Shown piece by piece: positions 1 to 10,703 of a stretch of 64,000 nt of DNA; position 1 is the first letter of the stretch, and each line of letters begins with the position of its first letter. Location of the stretch: contig JAHLMK010000012.1 of NCBI GenBank assembly GCA_019915135.1, positions 558,001-622,000 on the forward strand, given 5' to 3'. The notes below the pieces were generated by a model. That model was not told where the DNA came from and made no database searches. It worked only from the letters and a program-made list of their open reading frames with translations. The translations under genes were made by a program, and so were the position numbers. This DNA comes from Strobilurus pachycystidiatus (Eukaryota; Basidiomycota; Agaricomycetes; Agaricales; Physalacriaceae).

Positions 1-2828
1 TCTCGTGAATCAACCTCGTTGATGATTGAGGTGGGTGTAGGAACCGGCGACCTTGTCTCTTCATTCACCGTGAGTCGGTCCGTGACTCCTAGCCTCGAGT
101 AGAAACGACGATGAACCCAGAGAGGAGGATGTCATTACATTACAGATTGGCGCCAATGACTTACACGCGGGACGTAGATTACTATCCGGGGTTCCGACCC
201 CAAATCATCTCAACTGCAGAACACGCATGGGTACTCTCAGCTGGCGCATTCAACATACTATCACAACTTGTTGACTTGACCAAGCCATGCTTGCAGTCCG
301 AGTCGGAAAGCAACACTTAGATCGCCCTGGGACAGATAGTCAGAACGTGCCGAAACCATTACGTCACTGCCGGCCCCGGTCATTGCGCCGAATAAGGCTC
401 GCGAACCTCAAAAACAGCCGGAAAACAGCATTGGCACGCCTCTCCATCCCCAGATCAGCGTCGGAAAAGCTTTATGAGATGATAGATAGTGTATTTGAGA
501 TGTATCAGAGCCTGGGAGTGAACGAGGCCTCTAGCATACCTTGCATACAGTGAAATTCCATTCATTTCCGCTTTTCTGACCATTCTTGAGAGGATACCAG
601 TTCTTTGTGAGCTCACTGCTGCCTGTAAATGCTACAAGGCATTCTTGTACATGGAATCTATCATTCAGTGGCGCCGCAGGCCCGCCCGGCATCCCCAGTA
701 CCACTAAAGTCGCGTCAAAACGCGTCTCTCACTGCTTGTTCGGTTACCGTCGCGCATCGTGTACTTCTTGATGGGCCAGAGCGGTCGCCGAGAAGCCCTT
801 CCTGTCCCATGTACATTCCTCGACCTTAGGACTTCATGGGACAGGCTAATTGCTGGCACGGCTCCCAGCCAACATCCTGTCCCATGTCCATTTAAGTGGG
901 GAGAGCGTACGGGACAGGATGACGGCTCTCGGGCGATTCTGAACCGGTACAGCACGCCCCTCATGTGGTAAGCAGATGGTTTGATTGACATCTAATCTAC
1001 TCTTTAGGTAACGACGCCTTTCTCGCTGTTCCCCGACCCGAGGAAGCACATTTTGCTGTCAGAAGCGATCCCCGACGCGTCGTGTAGCCCCTCCGGCGCT
1101 TCCGGCGTCGTCACACGTGACATCCTGTCCCAGGACAGGATGACTCAGCCCGCCCCCTATGAACATCCTGTCCCATAGATACTAAGCAAGATTAGCTTCG
1201 AGAATTAAGATCATTGAAGGGTTGAATAACGATAGGAAAATACGGAGGTCGTGGCATTGTGTGCCAGTGTGTCCAAGTCTAATTGATAATCAGAAAAGTT
1301 CGAAGTGACAGTTGGAGAGCGGCAATTCAAATGCCACAGGCAACGTGGTGGATTTCCAACGCGCCTCTGAACTTTGAAGTACACGGAGTCTGGTTTACAC
1401 GCGGAGAGGAACCCCAAGGTATGATCCTCATCTGCCAGTGACGGATTCAACAAAGCGCCACGCCGCCACTACGTCGCGTCTTGTTAACTTGGGTAAGCGT
1501 GGAGTCAGAGAATGAATCTTTCCCGGCAGCAGACGGACATACGAAGAGGCTGAGAAGGCCTGGACTCGGAGTCGGTGAGCGGCAATCTGAAGGCGGGTGT
1601 TACAGTACGGTATCTCATGACATCGTACCTCTGGTATCAACCGGAGTGGGTTCGCTCGGAGTTCCTGCAGTAATCCAGCGCTTGACTTTGAGCACACCGG
1701 TCACGGTAGCGGGTACTTACTCTTGTTGAAGACCGAGTGGTGACCACTTGTTTTCGTTCCATGCGATCCTAGCCTCGATTGGATGCGTCTGTGTACAATG
1801 AGGGCGTTCTAGGTCAACATCTACCCCGACCGACGAGTGCTAGAATATCTGGATCATGTCTTGTCCACTTGGAAAAGCCATGACCACAAGCTTCAACTTG
1901 AAGCGAAAAATGACTCTCTCCAAAGTTGAGGAGCAGGAAGACGGATAGACAACAAAAACTTTGATCGTCGGGTCCCTACAACGTTTGATATCTTTGATTC
2001 AGAGAGGTTTCTTCATTCGCTCACAGCGAGCTTGAACGGCACTGTATCCCAGCACCGCTCATTGTTGAAACAAGCAGAGAGAGCTAACTTGAAGACCACA
2101 AAGGTATCATGGTCGAAGAGAAGTTCGAGATGAGAGCCGTCGACTCATAGTCTGTGCAAGTGTATGGGTATAGTCTTACGCACAATATTGACAAAGTGCA
2201 GAGAGGCGAGAGATTGCGCAAGGGAGCCCTCCCCAGGGCCCACTGAGGCCCCATGAGACAGCTTTCTGAGACAGTATGAAAGAGCACGCGCGCACAAGGT
2301 AGTCCAGCCATTGTCAAGAGTGATATGGCAGCCGTAGACAGCGTGCCAGTGTGGAAGAGTAAGTACCATCGGAAGGTCGGGCCACGCCTTGTAGAGACGT
2401 AGCAGAAAGATGTGAAGCTCAGATGATGCGCATGAAAACGTCAAGAATGGACCCAAGAACGTCGATGCCGTTAAACATATGTCGCTTGCGGGATGTGTAG
2501 TGGTTCCCGAATGCATGAATTGCCTGAGAAAGGCGAGGAACTCGGCAGTGGTGGATGTCAGTTGCAAGCGTTGACGTTGCTCTACGCTCAAACTGGGGCA
2601 TATGCCGGCGGCAGTACGGACCGGCAACGGCGCACGTAAGCAAGTATCGCGATTCTCATCTTTTGTCTGTACCACCAAGTCGACGCGAGTGCATCCAGTG
2701 CCGCCCACCTATTCTCGGTTGCGGATTAGTCTGGAGCATATTGGTTGAGGACCGCATTTCTGGCCGACTATCTGCTCATCAACTCCATCTAAACCGTCAC
2801 TCATTACACTCATTGATTCGCTCTCAAT
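1..2828. other. No recognised gene; repeat-bearing intergenic DNA
   Basis: Several short open frames exist on both strands, the longest being 187 codons on the minus strand at 2145-2708. None shows a family motif or a coherent intron/exon chain. What stands out is the cluster of CATCCTGTCCCA motifs at about 801-1176, listed separately. The last few hundred bases must include the eIF5B promoter. I see nothing else I can support. Confidence 0.5.
801..1176. repeat. Dispersed inverted copies of a CATCCTGTCCCA motif
   Basis: The 10-12 nt motif or its complement occurs at 801-810, 835-845 (complement), 873-886, 909-921 (complement), 1121-1142 (two copies head to head) and 1164-1176. The 1121-1142 copy is a perfect palindrome with 10-bp arms and a 2-nt spacer. 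This could be the end structure of a decayed transposable element or a protein-binding array; the sequence does not decide. Confidence 0.6.
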
Positions 2829-5800
2829 ATGCCGCCGAAAAATGCTAAAGGCAAGAAGGGAAAGAAGGCAAACGACGAAGACTTCTGGTTTGTGACAGTA
2901 ATGATTTGATTACCGTTCAAAGTGTAACAGTATAATGTAGGGAGAAAGCAGGCGAATCTGTCTCGGGAAACAACACTGTTGTCAATCTGACCTACAAGGA
3001 CGACGACGAGGAACCGCCCTCCCGGAGTGGGTCCAAGCTCGGAGGCTTTGCTGCTCTCGCGGGTGGCGACGATGCCGCTGCCGATGAGGAGGAGGACTTT
3101 GGCGGTCTCATGGTGCGTGCCGCCCTGCCATGATCTGTACGTCTGACTCATGGGGCGGTAGAGCGCCATCAAAGCCAGCGGAAAGGGCAAGAAGGACAAG
3201 AAGAAGAACAAAACCCACGCCGTGGATCTCGACGATGGTGCCGAGGACGACGCTGCCGAAGCAGCCCCGGCGAAAACGGCCGTCGAAATGACAGCGGAGG
3301 AATTGGCTGACGAGGAGTGGGGACCCGTCAAGGACAAGGGCAAGGGCAAGAAAGGGAAGAAGGGCAAGGCCGGTAAGGGCAAGAAGCCTGAGGACGATGA
3401 CGAGGACGAGGAACCACCGGCAGCAGAAAATGGTATGTCATCCCTCCTTCTCGAATGACTCTGAGCCTTTAACAGCTCTTTCTCAGTCGTAGAAAAGACG
3501 GAACCTGTCGCGTCAAAACCCGATCCGGAACCATCCACTCCTGCCCCAGCCCCGGATGCCGATGGCGATGATGATGAAGGTGGCGGCCTCAAGATCCTTT
3601 CTAAGAAGGAGAAGGAAAAGCTCAAGAAGGAGCGCGAAAAGGCAAGCTTCACACTTATGTCATTTGTCTGTTGATTGACCGGTTCGTAGGCCAAGAAGAA
3701 AGCGCAAGCGGCGGCGAAGAAAGGCGACGCGCCTCCTGATCCGGCTTCCGAGACTCCTGCACCTGCCCCCGCTGCCCCCGCGCCAGCCGATGACGATGAT
3801 GCCGAGGGAGACGACGGTGGCGCGACTGGCGCCGCGTCGAAGAAAAAGAAGAAGAAAAAGGCTAAAAAGGAGGAGGAGCCAGCACCTGCACCTGCCAAGA
3901 AGAAGGCCGGCGGTGGTATCAGCGCTTTGAAGGCCATGATGGAGGAGAAGAAGCGTCTAGAAGAAGAGGCGCGCAAGAAAGAGGAAGAGGAACGACTACG
4001 GATCGAGGAGGAAGAGAGGAAGGCGGCTGAGGAGGAGAAGAAGAGAGAAGAGGAGAAATTGCGTCGAAAGGAGAAGGAAAAGGTTTGTTATTGTGATGTG
4101 TTCTTTCTGGATCATGTTGAGGCGTCTCGCAGGCTAAGAAGGAACTCGCCAAGAAAGAGGGACGACTCTTGACGAAGAAGCAGAAGGAAGAACGTGCCAT
4201 GGCTGAAATACGAAAGAAGGCACTCCTCGCTTCTGGTGTCACCATCGAAGGTCTCCAATCTCAGCCAGGCGCGGCACCGAAAAAGGTCGTCTACGGGAAC
4301 AAGAAGAAGAACAACAACAAGAAGGAGTCCGCCACGGATTCAAGACCGCGGACACCTGAACCGGCACGCGAACCCGAACCCAAGCCCGAACCTGTCCAGG
4401 CTGAGAGGCCCTCTAGTAGTGCTGCTGTCGACGATTGGGATGCTAGTAGTGAGGATGAGAAGGTTGAGGAGGAGAAGAAGGCCGTGGCCGAGGGTGTTAA
4501 GGATGACTGGGATGCATCAAGTGACGAGGAGGACACGAAGCCGCCTGCCAAGACGCAACCAGCGAAAGGTATATATCTTTTTGGACTATCTGTCGACTAC
4601 TGACCAAGACAAACCTAGCTTCAACCAAGAAGGCCGAACCAGCACGCCCCGCGAAAGCAGCACCACCCGCAAAAGCATCTGCACCAAAAGGCAAAGCTGC
4701 GCCTGCGAAAGAGGAGGAATCAGAAGAGGAATCGTCCGAGGAGGACTCTGATGATGATGATGACTCTGATTCCGACGACGACTCTGACTCGGACTCGGAC
4801 GATGATTCCTCAGACGAGGAGCTCACACACGCACAAAAGATGGCTGCACAGAAGAAAGCCGAGGCAGTCGAGCGCCGCGCAAAGGCACACGAGGCTGCCT
4901 TGGCCGCACGGAGCAAGGACGACCTCCGTAGTCCCATCTGCTGTATTCTGGGTCACGTCGATACAGGAAAGACGAAGCTGTTGGACAAGATTCGGCAGAC
5001 GAACGTGCAGGAGGGCGAGGCTGGTGGTATCACGCAGCAGATCGGTGCCACCTACTTCCCTGTCGATGCCATCAAGACCAAGACCGCCGTTTTGAACAAG
5101 GTGCGTCTCGAATAAATTCGCGGAACTTAGCTCAATTCGTCTATGACAACAGGACGGAACACAGGAATACAAAGTGCCTGGTCTCTTGGTCATTGACACT
5201 CCCGGGCACGAGTCCTTCTCTAATCTTCGGTCTCGCGGAAGTTCGCTGTGTAACATTGCGATCCTGGTTGTTGATATAATGGTGAGACTGCGTCCTTCCT
5301 CGTTGCGTCTATCGTTCCCGGTCTCATGCGGCATCTCTAGCACGGAATGGAGGCGCAGACCCTGGAGTCCTTACGGCTTTTGCGCGATAAGAAGACACCT
5401 TTCATCGTGGCATTGAACAAGGTACTGTTCAGTTTTCATATATTACTGGAGAGTTTGCTGAAGTTTATATCAACAGATTGATCGTATGTACGGATGGGAC
5501 CCCACACCCGACGGTGCCTTCCAAGAGAGTCTCGCCAAGCAGAGCCGTTCCGTACAACGCGAGTTCGAGGACCGCGTCGCGAAAACCATCCTGGCCTTCG
5601 CGGAGGAGGGTCTGAACGCTGTGCTGTACTACGACAACAAGAACTTTGCGAAAAACGTGTCGCTGGTGCCGACGTCTGCGATTACGGGCGAGGGTGTGCC
5701 GGACATGATCATGTTGCTCGTGAACTTGACGCAGCAGCGGATGAGCGACAGACTCATGTATCTGAGTGAGTTGGAGTGTACGGTGCTGGAGGTGAAGGTC

Positions 5801-7201
5801 ATTGAGGGGCTGGGAACGACTATCGATGTCGTCTTGTCGAATGGGTACCTACGGGAAGGAGACAAGATCGTTGTGTGTGGTCTGAATGGACCCATTGTCA
5901 CGCAAGTTCGTGCGCTGTTGACACCACAGCCTCTTCGGGAACTACGTATCAAGGCGAGTTGACTTTTTGACAACTCCCTACATTTTGTCTGACCTAAAGG
6001 ATATCCAGTCTGCCTATGTCCATCATAAGGAAGTCAAGGCAGCGCTCGGTGTGAAGATCACTGCTCCTGATCTCGAGAAGGCTATCGCTGGTTCGCGGCT
6101 GCTTGTCTGTGGACCCGATGACGACGAAGACGATCTCCGGGATGAGGTCATGTCCGATTTGACGTCCCTGTTGAACAACATCGACAAGTCCGGTCGTGGT
6201 GTGTGCGTGCAGGCCTCGACGCTGGGATCCCTGGAGGCGCTCTTGGACTTCTTGAAGTCCAGCAAGATTCCTGTGTCAGGCATCAATATCGGTCCTGTGC
6301 ACAAGAAGGATGTCATGCGCTCTGCGACGATGTTGGAGAAGGCGAGGGAGTTAGCGTGTATTCTATGCTTCGATGTTACTGTCGACAAGGACGCGGAACG
6401 TATGGCCGAGGAGATGGGGATTCGCTTGTTCAAAGGTGCATTTAGGTTCTTCTCCTCGCAATTCTCAACACTGATCCTGAACGCGCTTAGCCGACATCAT
6501 CTACCATCTGTTCGACAAGTTCACCGCCTACAATGCTGAGATTGTCGAGGCGAAGCGACGGGACGCCGCTCCGCAGGCGGTGTGGCCGTGTCGACTGAAG
6601 ATCATCGCTGCGTTCTGTAAACGCGACCCTATCATCCTCGGAGTTGATATCCTTGATGGTACGCTCCGCACCGGGACGCCTCTGGCGGTCGTGAAGGTCG
6701 ACGCTGTCACTGGGAAGAAAGAGATCATCGATCTTGGAAAGATGTACGTCAATCGAAATGATTATGGCATCCAACTTATCCGGATTTCTGCAGAACGTCG
6801 TTGGAGATAAATCACAAGAACCAGGAGGTATGTTTCGTGTCAACGTTCAGAATTTTGACGTGATTCATCCTCTTTCTAGATTGTCAAGAAATCCCAGGCT
6901 GGTGGAGGTGTCGCTGTGAAAATCGAGCATGCGGTGTATCAGTCCGCTAAGATGTTTGGACGACATTTCGATGAGAAGGACGAGCTCCTGAGCCATATCT
7001 CACGAACGAGTATCGATGTCCTCAAGGTAGGCTCGATTTTTTGTCTGTCTTTCCTGAGCTGACCGTCTCGCGCAGACATCTTTCAAGGCTGATGTTTCAA
7101 ATGAAGAATGGCTGCTCATCAAGGCGCTAAAACCCGTAAGATTTTCTTTCTCTATCAGTTGACTAGTCCTCATCGTTCTTCAGAAATTCAACATACAGTA
7201 G
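2829..7201 (+). CDS. FUN12: Translation initiation factor eIF5B (IF2-like GTPase)
   Basis: eIF5B is the ribosome-dependent GTPase that joins the 60S subunit to the 40S initiation complex in the cytosol. The frame starts [18 protein letters not shown] and carries the long Lys/Glu/Asp-rich amino-terminal part typical of eukaryotic eIF5B (about 2829-4900). The GTPase domain follows: G1 GHVDTGKTK near 4952, G3 DTPGHESF near 5200 and G4 NKID split by an intron near 5420-5480. Domains II-IV follow, with switch text such as [13 protein letters not shown]. The carboxy end is KALKPKFNIQ and the stop is at 7199-7201. About a dozen short GT-AG introns are needed (for example after 2889, 3111, 3430, 4083, 4567, 5101, 5284, 5420, 5952, 6434, 6745, 6826, 7026 and 7136). 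All domains look intact. It is a housekeeping gene with no operon-like neighbour; the next gene downstream is about 1.3 kb away. Confidence 0.95.
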
Positions 7202-7388
7202 CTGTATATACACATTTGGAATGCTACATACATCCTATCGCTGCTATAGCCGGCACTGAGTTGAGGTATCATCTGGATTTGGGCAGAAAACGGTAAAGAG
7301 CTCCGTGATGAGCGCGAATGAACGCGTCTTCCTGACCTGACGGAGAGCGCACATTATTTCAGGGAGGCTGCACCTACATAAGGCAATA

Positions 7389-7686
7389 GGGGCGGTCAAA
7401 GCCCTCGATTCTGTGTCGATTCTGGAAACGATTGTGAACGTGGTTGTGAGAACATAATCGACTGAGAATCAACGAGAGCTTTGACCGACTTCGTTTATGG
7501 ACCGACTCCCACATTCGATTCTGGTCGCTGCCTAACCAGACTCGATTAATCGAGATATCATAATCGCCGCATAATCGACTCCGGAGTCGATTGTGCGATT
7601 CTGTCGATTCTCGATTCTCTCACGATTATGGCCACTCAAAATCAACTACACAGAATCGAGACGGAATCGAGGGCTTTGACCGTCCC
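7389..7686. mobile_element. MITE-like element with TA target duplication
   Basis: The left end GGGGCGGTCAAAGCCCTCG is matched, inverted and with few mismatches, by the right end (reverse complement GGGACGGTCAAAGCCCTCG). A TA dinucleotide lies just outside each end (7387-7388 and 7687-7688), as expected for a TA target-site duplication. The interior of about 260 bp is full of short CGATTC/GAATCG inverted motifs, includes another partial copy of the terminal motif (GAGCTTTGACCG near 7470-7482), and has no coding capacity. Length, termini and TSD fit a non-autonomous DNA transposon; the superfamily is not certain. Confidence 0.8.
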
Positions 7687-7761
7687 TAATTGCTCATTAC
7701 AGGAGGTCGCTTACCTGGCTACGCCTCGTTTGCGATACTCATCCTCTACCTTCAAATCCTC

Positions 7762-7975
7762 CACGATAGTGAAGAAGAACGTCACCGCTCGTCCAAGCCG
7801 TGTTCAGGGCGACGAGGAGGGTGCAGTGGTGATTGCGGCTGCTGTACGGGACGGATAGGATTTCGTTCAGAGTCTCGGTGAGTTTCATGCTTTGGACAGA
7901 TTTGGACAACAGTGTTATCCGTCAGAGACCTCGTCTATCTTCTCATTCATTTCCAGGAACTTGTTGGCCGCTCTC
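7762..7975 (-). pseudogene. Relic of the 2OG-Fe(II) oxygenase gene
   Basis: Read on the minus strand this segment resembles two separate pieces of the oxygenase gene at 10704-12380. Bases about 7765-7855 match the segment at about 11785-11870 (coding around the HxD motif). Bases about 7848-7970 match about 12228-12340 (the amino-terminal coding part). Roughly 350 bp between them are deleted and there is no continuous frame. It lies directly beside the MITE-like element at 7389-7686. It is a third, dead copy of this family in the window. Confidence 0.7.
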
Positions 7976-8470
7976 CCTTATCCAACAAACCCTGCAGCCG
8001 CCCGCGCTCCCGCCGAACAACATGGCTCACATCATGTGCAAACCGCCTAGGATTTGATGGTAGTACGGGCTTCGCCATGCTATGTAAACAGACAAAAGTA
8101 CGGTAAAATTACACTTCCAGAAGTATTTATACATACTATATGGATCAGGATCGCCACCATGAACGAATAGAGGGAGGTGGGAGCATGCGACCATGACGGG
8201 CTGATCGGTACTGATGGGTCCAACTCTAGGACTTATTCCCCGGAAGCTAGTCCAAGTCCCACGCTACGGGCATTAATGAATTCTACCTGACCAAGGACTG
8301 TCATCTCCTCCCGCTAACCTGGCCGTAAGTTCAATGGCCGGTTGTTTTCTGAACCGGGGACGGTGGCTGCACTGTCTCGCGTGCCTCGAATGAAAATAGG
8401 TTGGAACTTACTCTCTAAAAGGCCGCGAAACCACGCTAGGCTCACATCCCAAAACCCACTCCTCCTTACC

Positions 8471-10421
8471 ATGCTGAACAATACGTCTGCCATTGCCAAG
8501 CATCCTCTCTTCCGCATTCAGGTCGAGCATCTATCTGTTGATGAGCGCGTCGCTCTCGCGTACCGACGCGCTAAATTTATGGTGTTAACCTATGGCAAGC
8601 CATCAGCACGGGCTTACATCCGGGAAGCTGACTCTCCTTGTTTTGCAGACTTGACTCCTACCGACGTACAGTACTGCTCAGAGCGGTTCTGGGGAATCTT
8701 CACAGATCCTGCTATAGCCCTAGACAGTGCCATGCTCACAATCTTGGCGGCACACATCAATCTTACCATTGGCACTCTCAGCCGTCACCTGAACGCACGT
8801 CATGACCTCCGAGAGCTTGTCGGAGAGCTACTGCAATTCAAAAAGGTGGGAATCTTCCTACTCAGCGAGCGTGGGCATGGACTCGACGCGTTCAACATCG
8901 AGACGACTGCAACGCGCTTAGCGGATGGTAGTTACATCCTGAATACACCCCGTGAAGAAGCTGCCAAGTATGTATGCTTCCGTAGCCGCTGTACACGCAA
9001 ACTGACAGGAATACTGTGTAGGTTCATGTCTGCTTCTTTTCCGGGTTTCGGCATCTCCAAAGTTGCTCTAGTCATGGCGCGACTGCTTCAGGACGGTCGC
9101 GACTTCGGTTGCAGGTATTTCATTGTCCCTATCTGGTAGGAACATTCGCTTGGTTTTCTTCTAAAAAAAGTCACTGTTATCTATAGTGATGAGAAGAAGA
9201 TGCATCCAGGAGTCACATCCATCAGACTTCCGCCTCGCAGTGGGACCTCACCGTTGGACTTCTCATTGACAATGTTCAAGAGCGTGCGTCTCCCGGCAAC
9301 GGCTCTTATCTCCTTCAATACCAAAGAAATCATTGCACCATCCAACCCGCTCGCTGCATGGTGGGACGAAAATTGGCGCATCCAATTGGGAACGCTCTTG
9401 ATCCCAGGGACGTTCGTCTACGGAATCAAGATGTCGGCGTACATTGTCGGAACCTACTCAATGAACAGGTGCATTACCGACCGACAAAACAAACTCGTGC
9501 CCATTTTTACCTTCCGCACTCAACAATGGCCTATTGCCAGTGCGGTAGCGATAGGTTACGTGCTGGACAACTGGTATTCTACCTCAATCGCTGCTTCTAG
9601 AGACCGCACAAGCGATGGACACATTCGTCATGCTAAGGCCGTCATTGCGAAAATCACAATGCTACGACACTTCCAGCGAATCGTGCCCGAGCTTGCTGAA
9701 CGTTGTGGTGCCCAGGGTATGCCTTTCACTTTTCATTCGACCTGATTGACTGACACATGGGACTAGGAACATTCGAACAAAACTTCATGGTCAGGATCGA
9801 GGTCTGTACCCAGTACTTATTTCTGACGCAATGCTCATGTATGCCCAGAACGATGGGAAAGGTGCTGTTATCGCTGAAGGCGAACTATTGACCCTGTCAA
9901 TTCGCCTGTTCTCGGAACTACTCCTCGGGAGATACTCTGTCGATATCCCCGCGGCGGAAGAGTCGCTGCTAGCTCGTCATGCGCATGGCCTGATGGCTGA
10001 AAACGCGCAGATGCTTGCTAGCATCGGCGACCACCGTAGCCCCAATTTCAATTCCCTGATCCTGCCACAATCCCTACCAGTCATTGAGGCCATAGGCCAA
10101 GCATTCGCCTACTCGGAGGCGAAGAAGGCGAAGCTTCCTCTGCCTATCCTTGAGATGTACGAATGTGTGGCGATGCGCCATGACCCGGCCTGGTACGCGG
10201 AGGCGGGCATGTCCCGTGTCGCCCAGCGCCTGAAAGAAAACCAGGCCGTCAACATGATGTTACCAGATATACAGACCTACTTGACTGGGTTAAACGTCGC
10301 GGAAATTGTCACCGCCCCAATTATTTCGGACAGTGCCTGGAAACAGTACATTGCCGGACTCCCCACATATAGCGGGCATGCAGTATCAGTTGCTGAGATA
10401 CCCTTCGCGACTCGGTTGTAG
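8471..10421 (+). CDS. Acyl-CoA oxidase/dehydrogenase-like protein, copy A
   Basis: Probable flavoprotein of the acyl-CoA oxidase/dehydrogenase superfamily, which oxidises acyl-CoA at C2-C3 in beta-oxidation-like reactions. The substrate is unknown. Diagnostic text in order: FLLSERGHGLDAFNIETTAT (the TE-x-GHG flavin-region motif, near 8860-8915), DGSYILNTP (near 8927), a middle part with SPLDFSLTMF, and a carboxy-terminal helical part with FEQN followed by NDGKGAVIAEGELL. The start is the ATG opening MLNNTSAIAKHPLFRI, matched by copy B (MLDYTSAIAKHPLFRI). Introns lie at 8595-8648 (a GC donor), about 8968-9021, 9137-9186, 9718-9766 and 9804-9848. All close in frame and match introns of copy B. 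It converges with the oxygenase gene downstream (282 bp between stops). No peroxisomal SKL-type terminus is visible; the protein ends in PFATRL. Confidence 0.88.
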
Positions 10422-10703
10422 TATTCACTCTCGCTTGACAGCGGTGCAGGGTGTTCAGCGACTCAAATTACACACAGAACGCTGAAGCCAAGGCGAGTGA
10501 TAGTATACGCGGTTACATATATTCGGCGTGCCCCTTCATACCATACTGGCTCACTGGGAAACTCCTCTGTACTCTAGAACAAGGAGCAAACTACAGCTCT
10601 CTCTCACGCGTACTCGTAGCCTCATACAAGCAGAGTGAGATCACAAAATCAAATCTGTTCAATAGACTACGACAGCTTGAATGATATGAGTATGAAAAAT
10701 CTA

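Noticed and set aside
2145..2708. Minus-strand frame of 187 codons upstream of eIF5B
   Set aside because: No motif, no recognisable family, and unusual composition; chance frame is more likely.
2810..3976. Minus-strand open frame of 388 codons, Ser/Phe/Ala-rich
   Set aside because: Antisense shadow of the Lys/Glu-rich part of eIF5B; the composition is the complement of GAR/AAG codons and the plus strand has clear eIF5B motifs.
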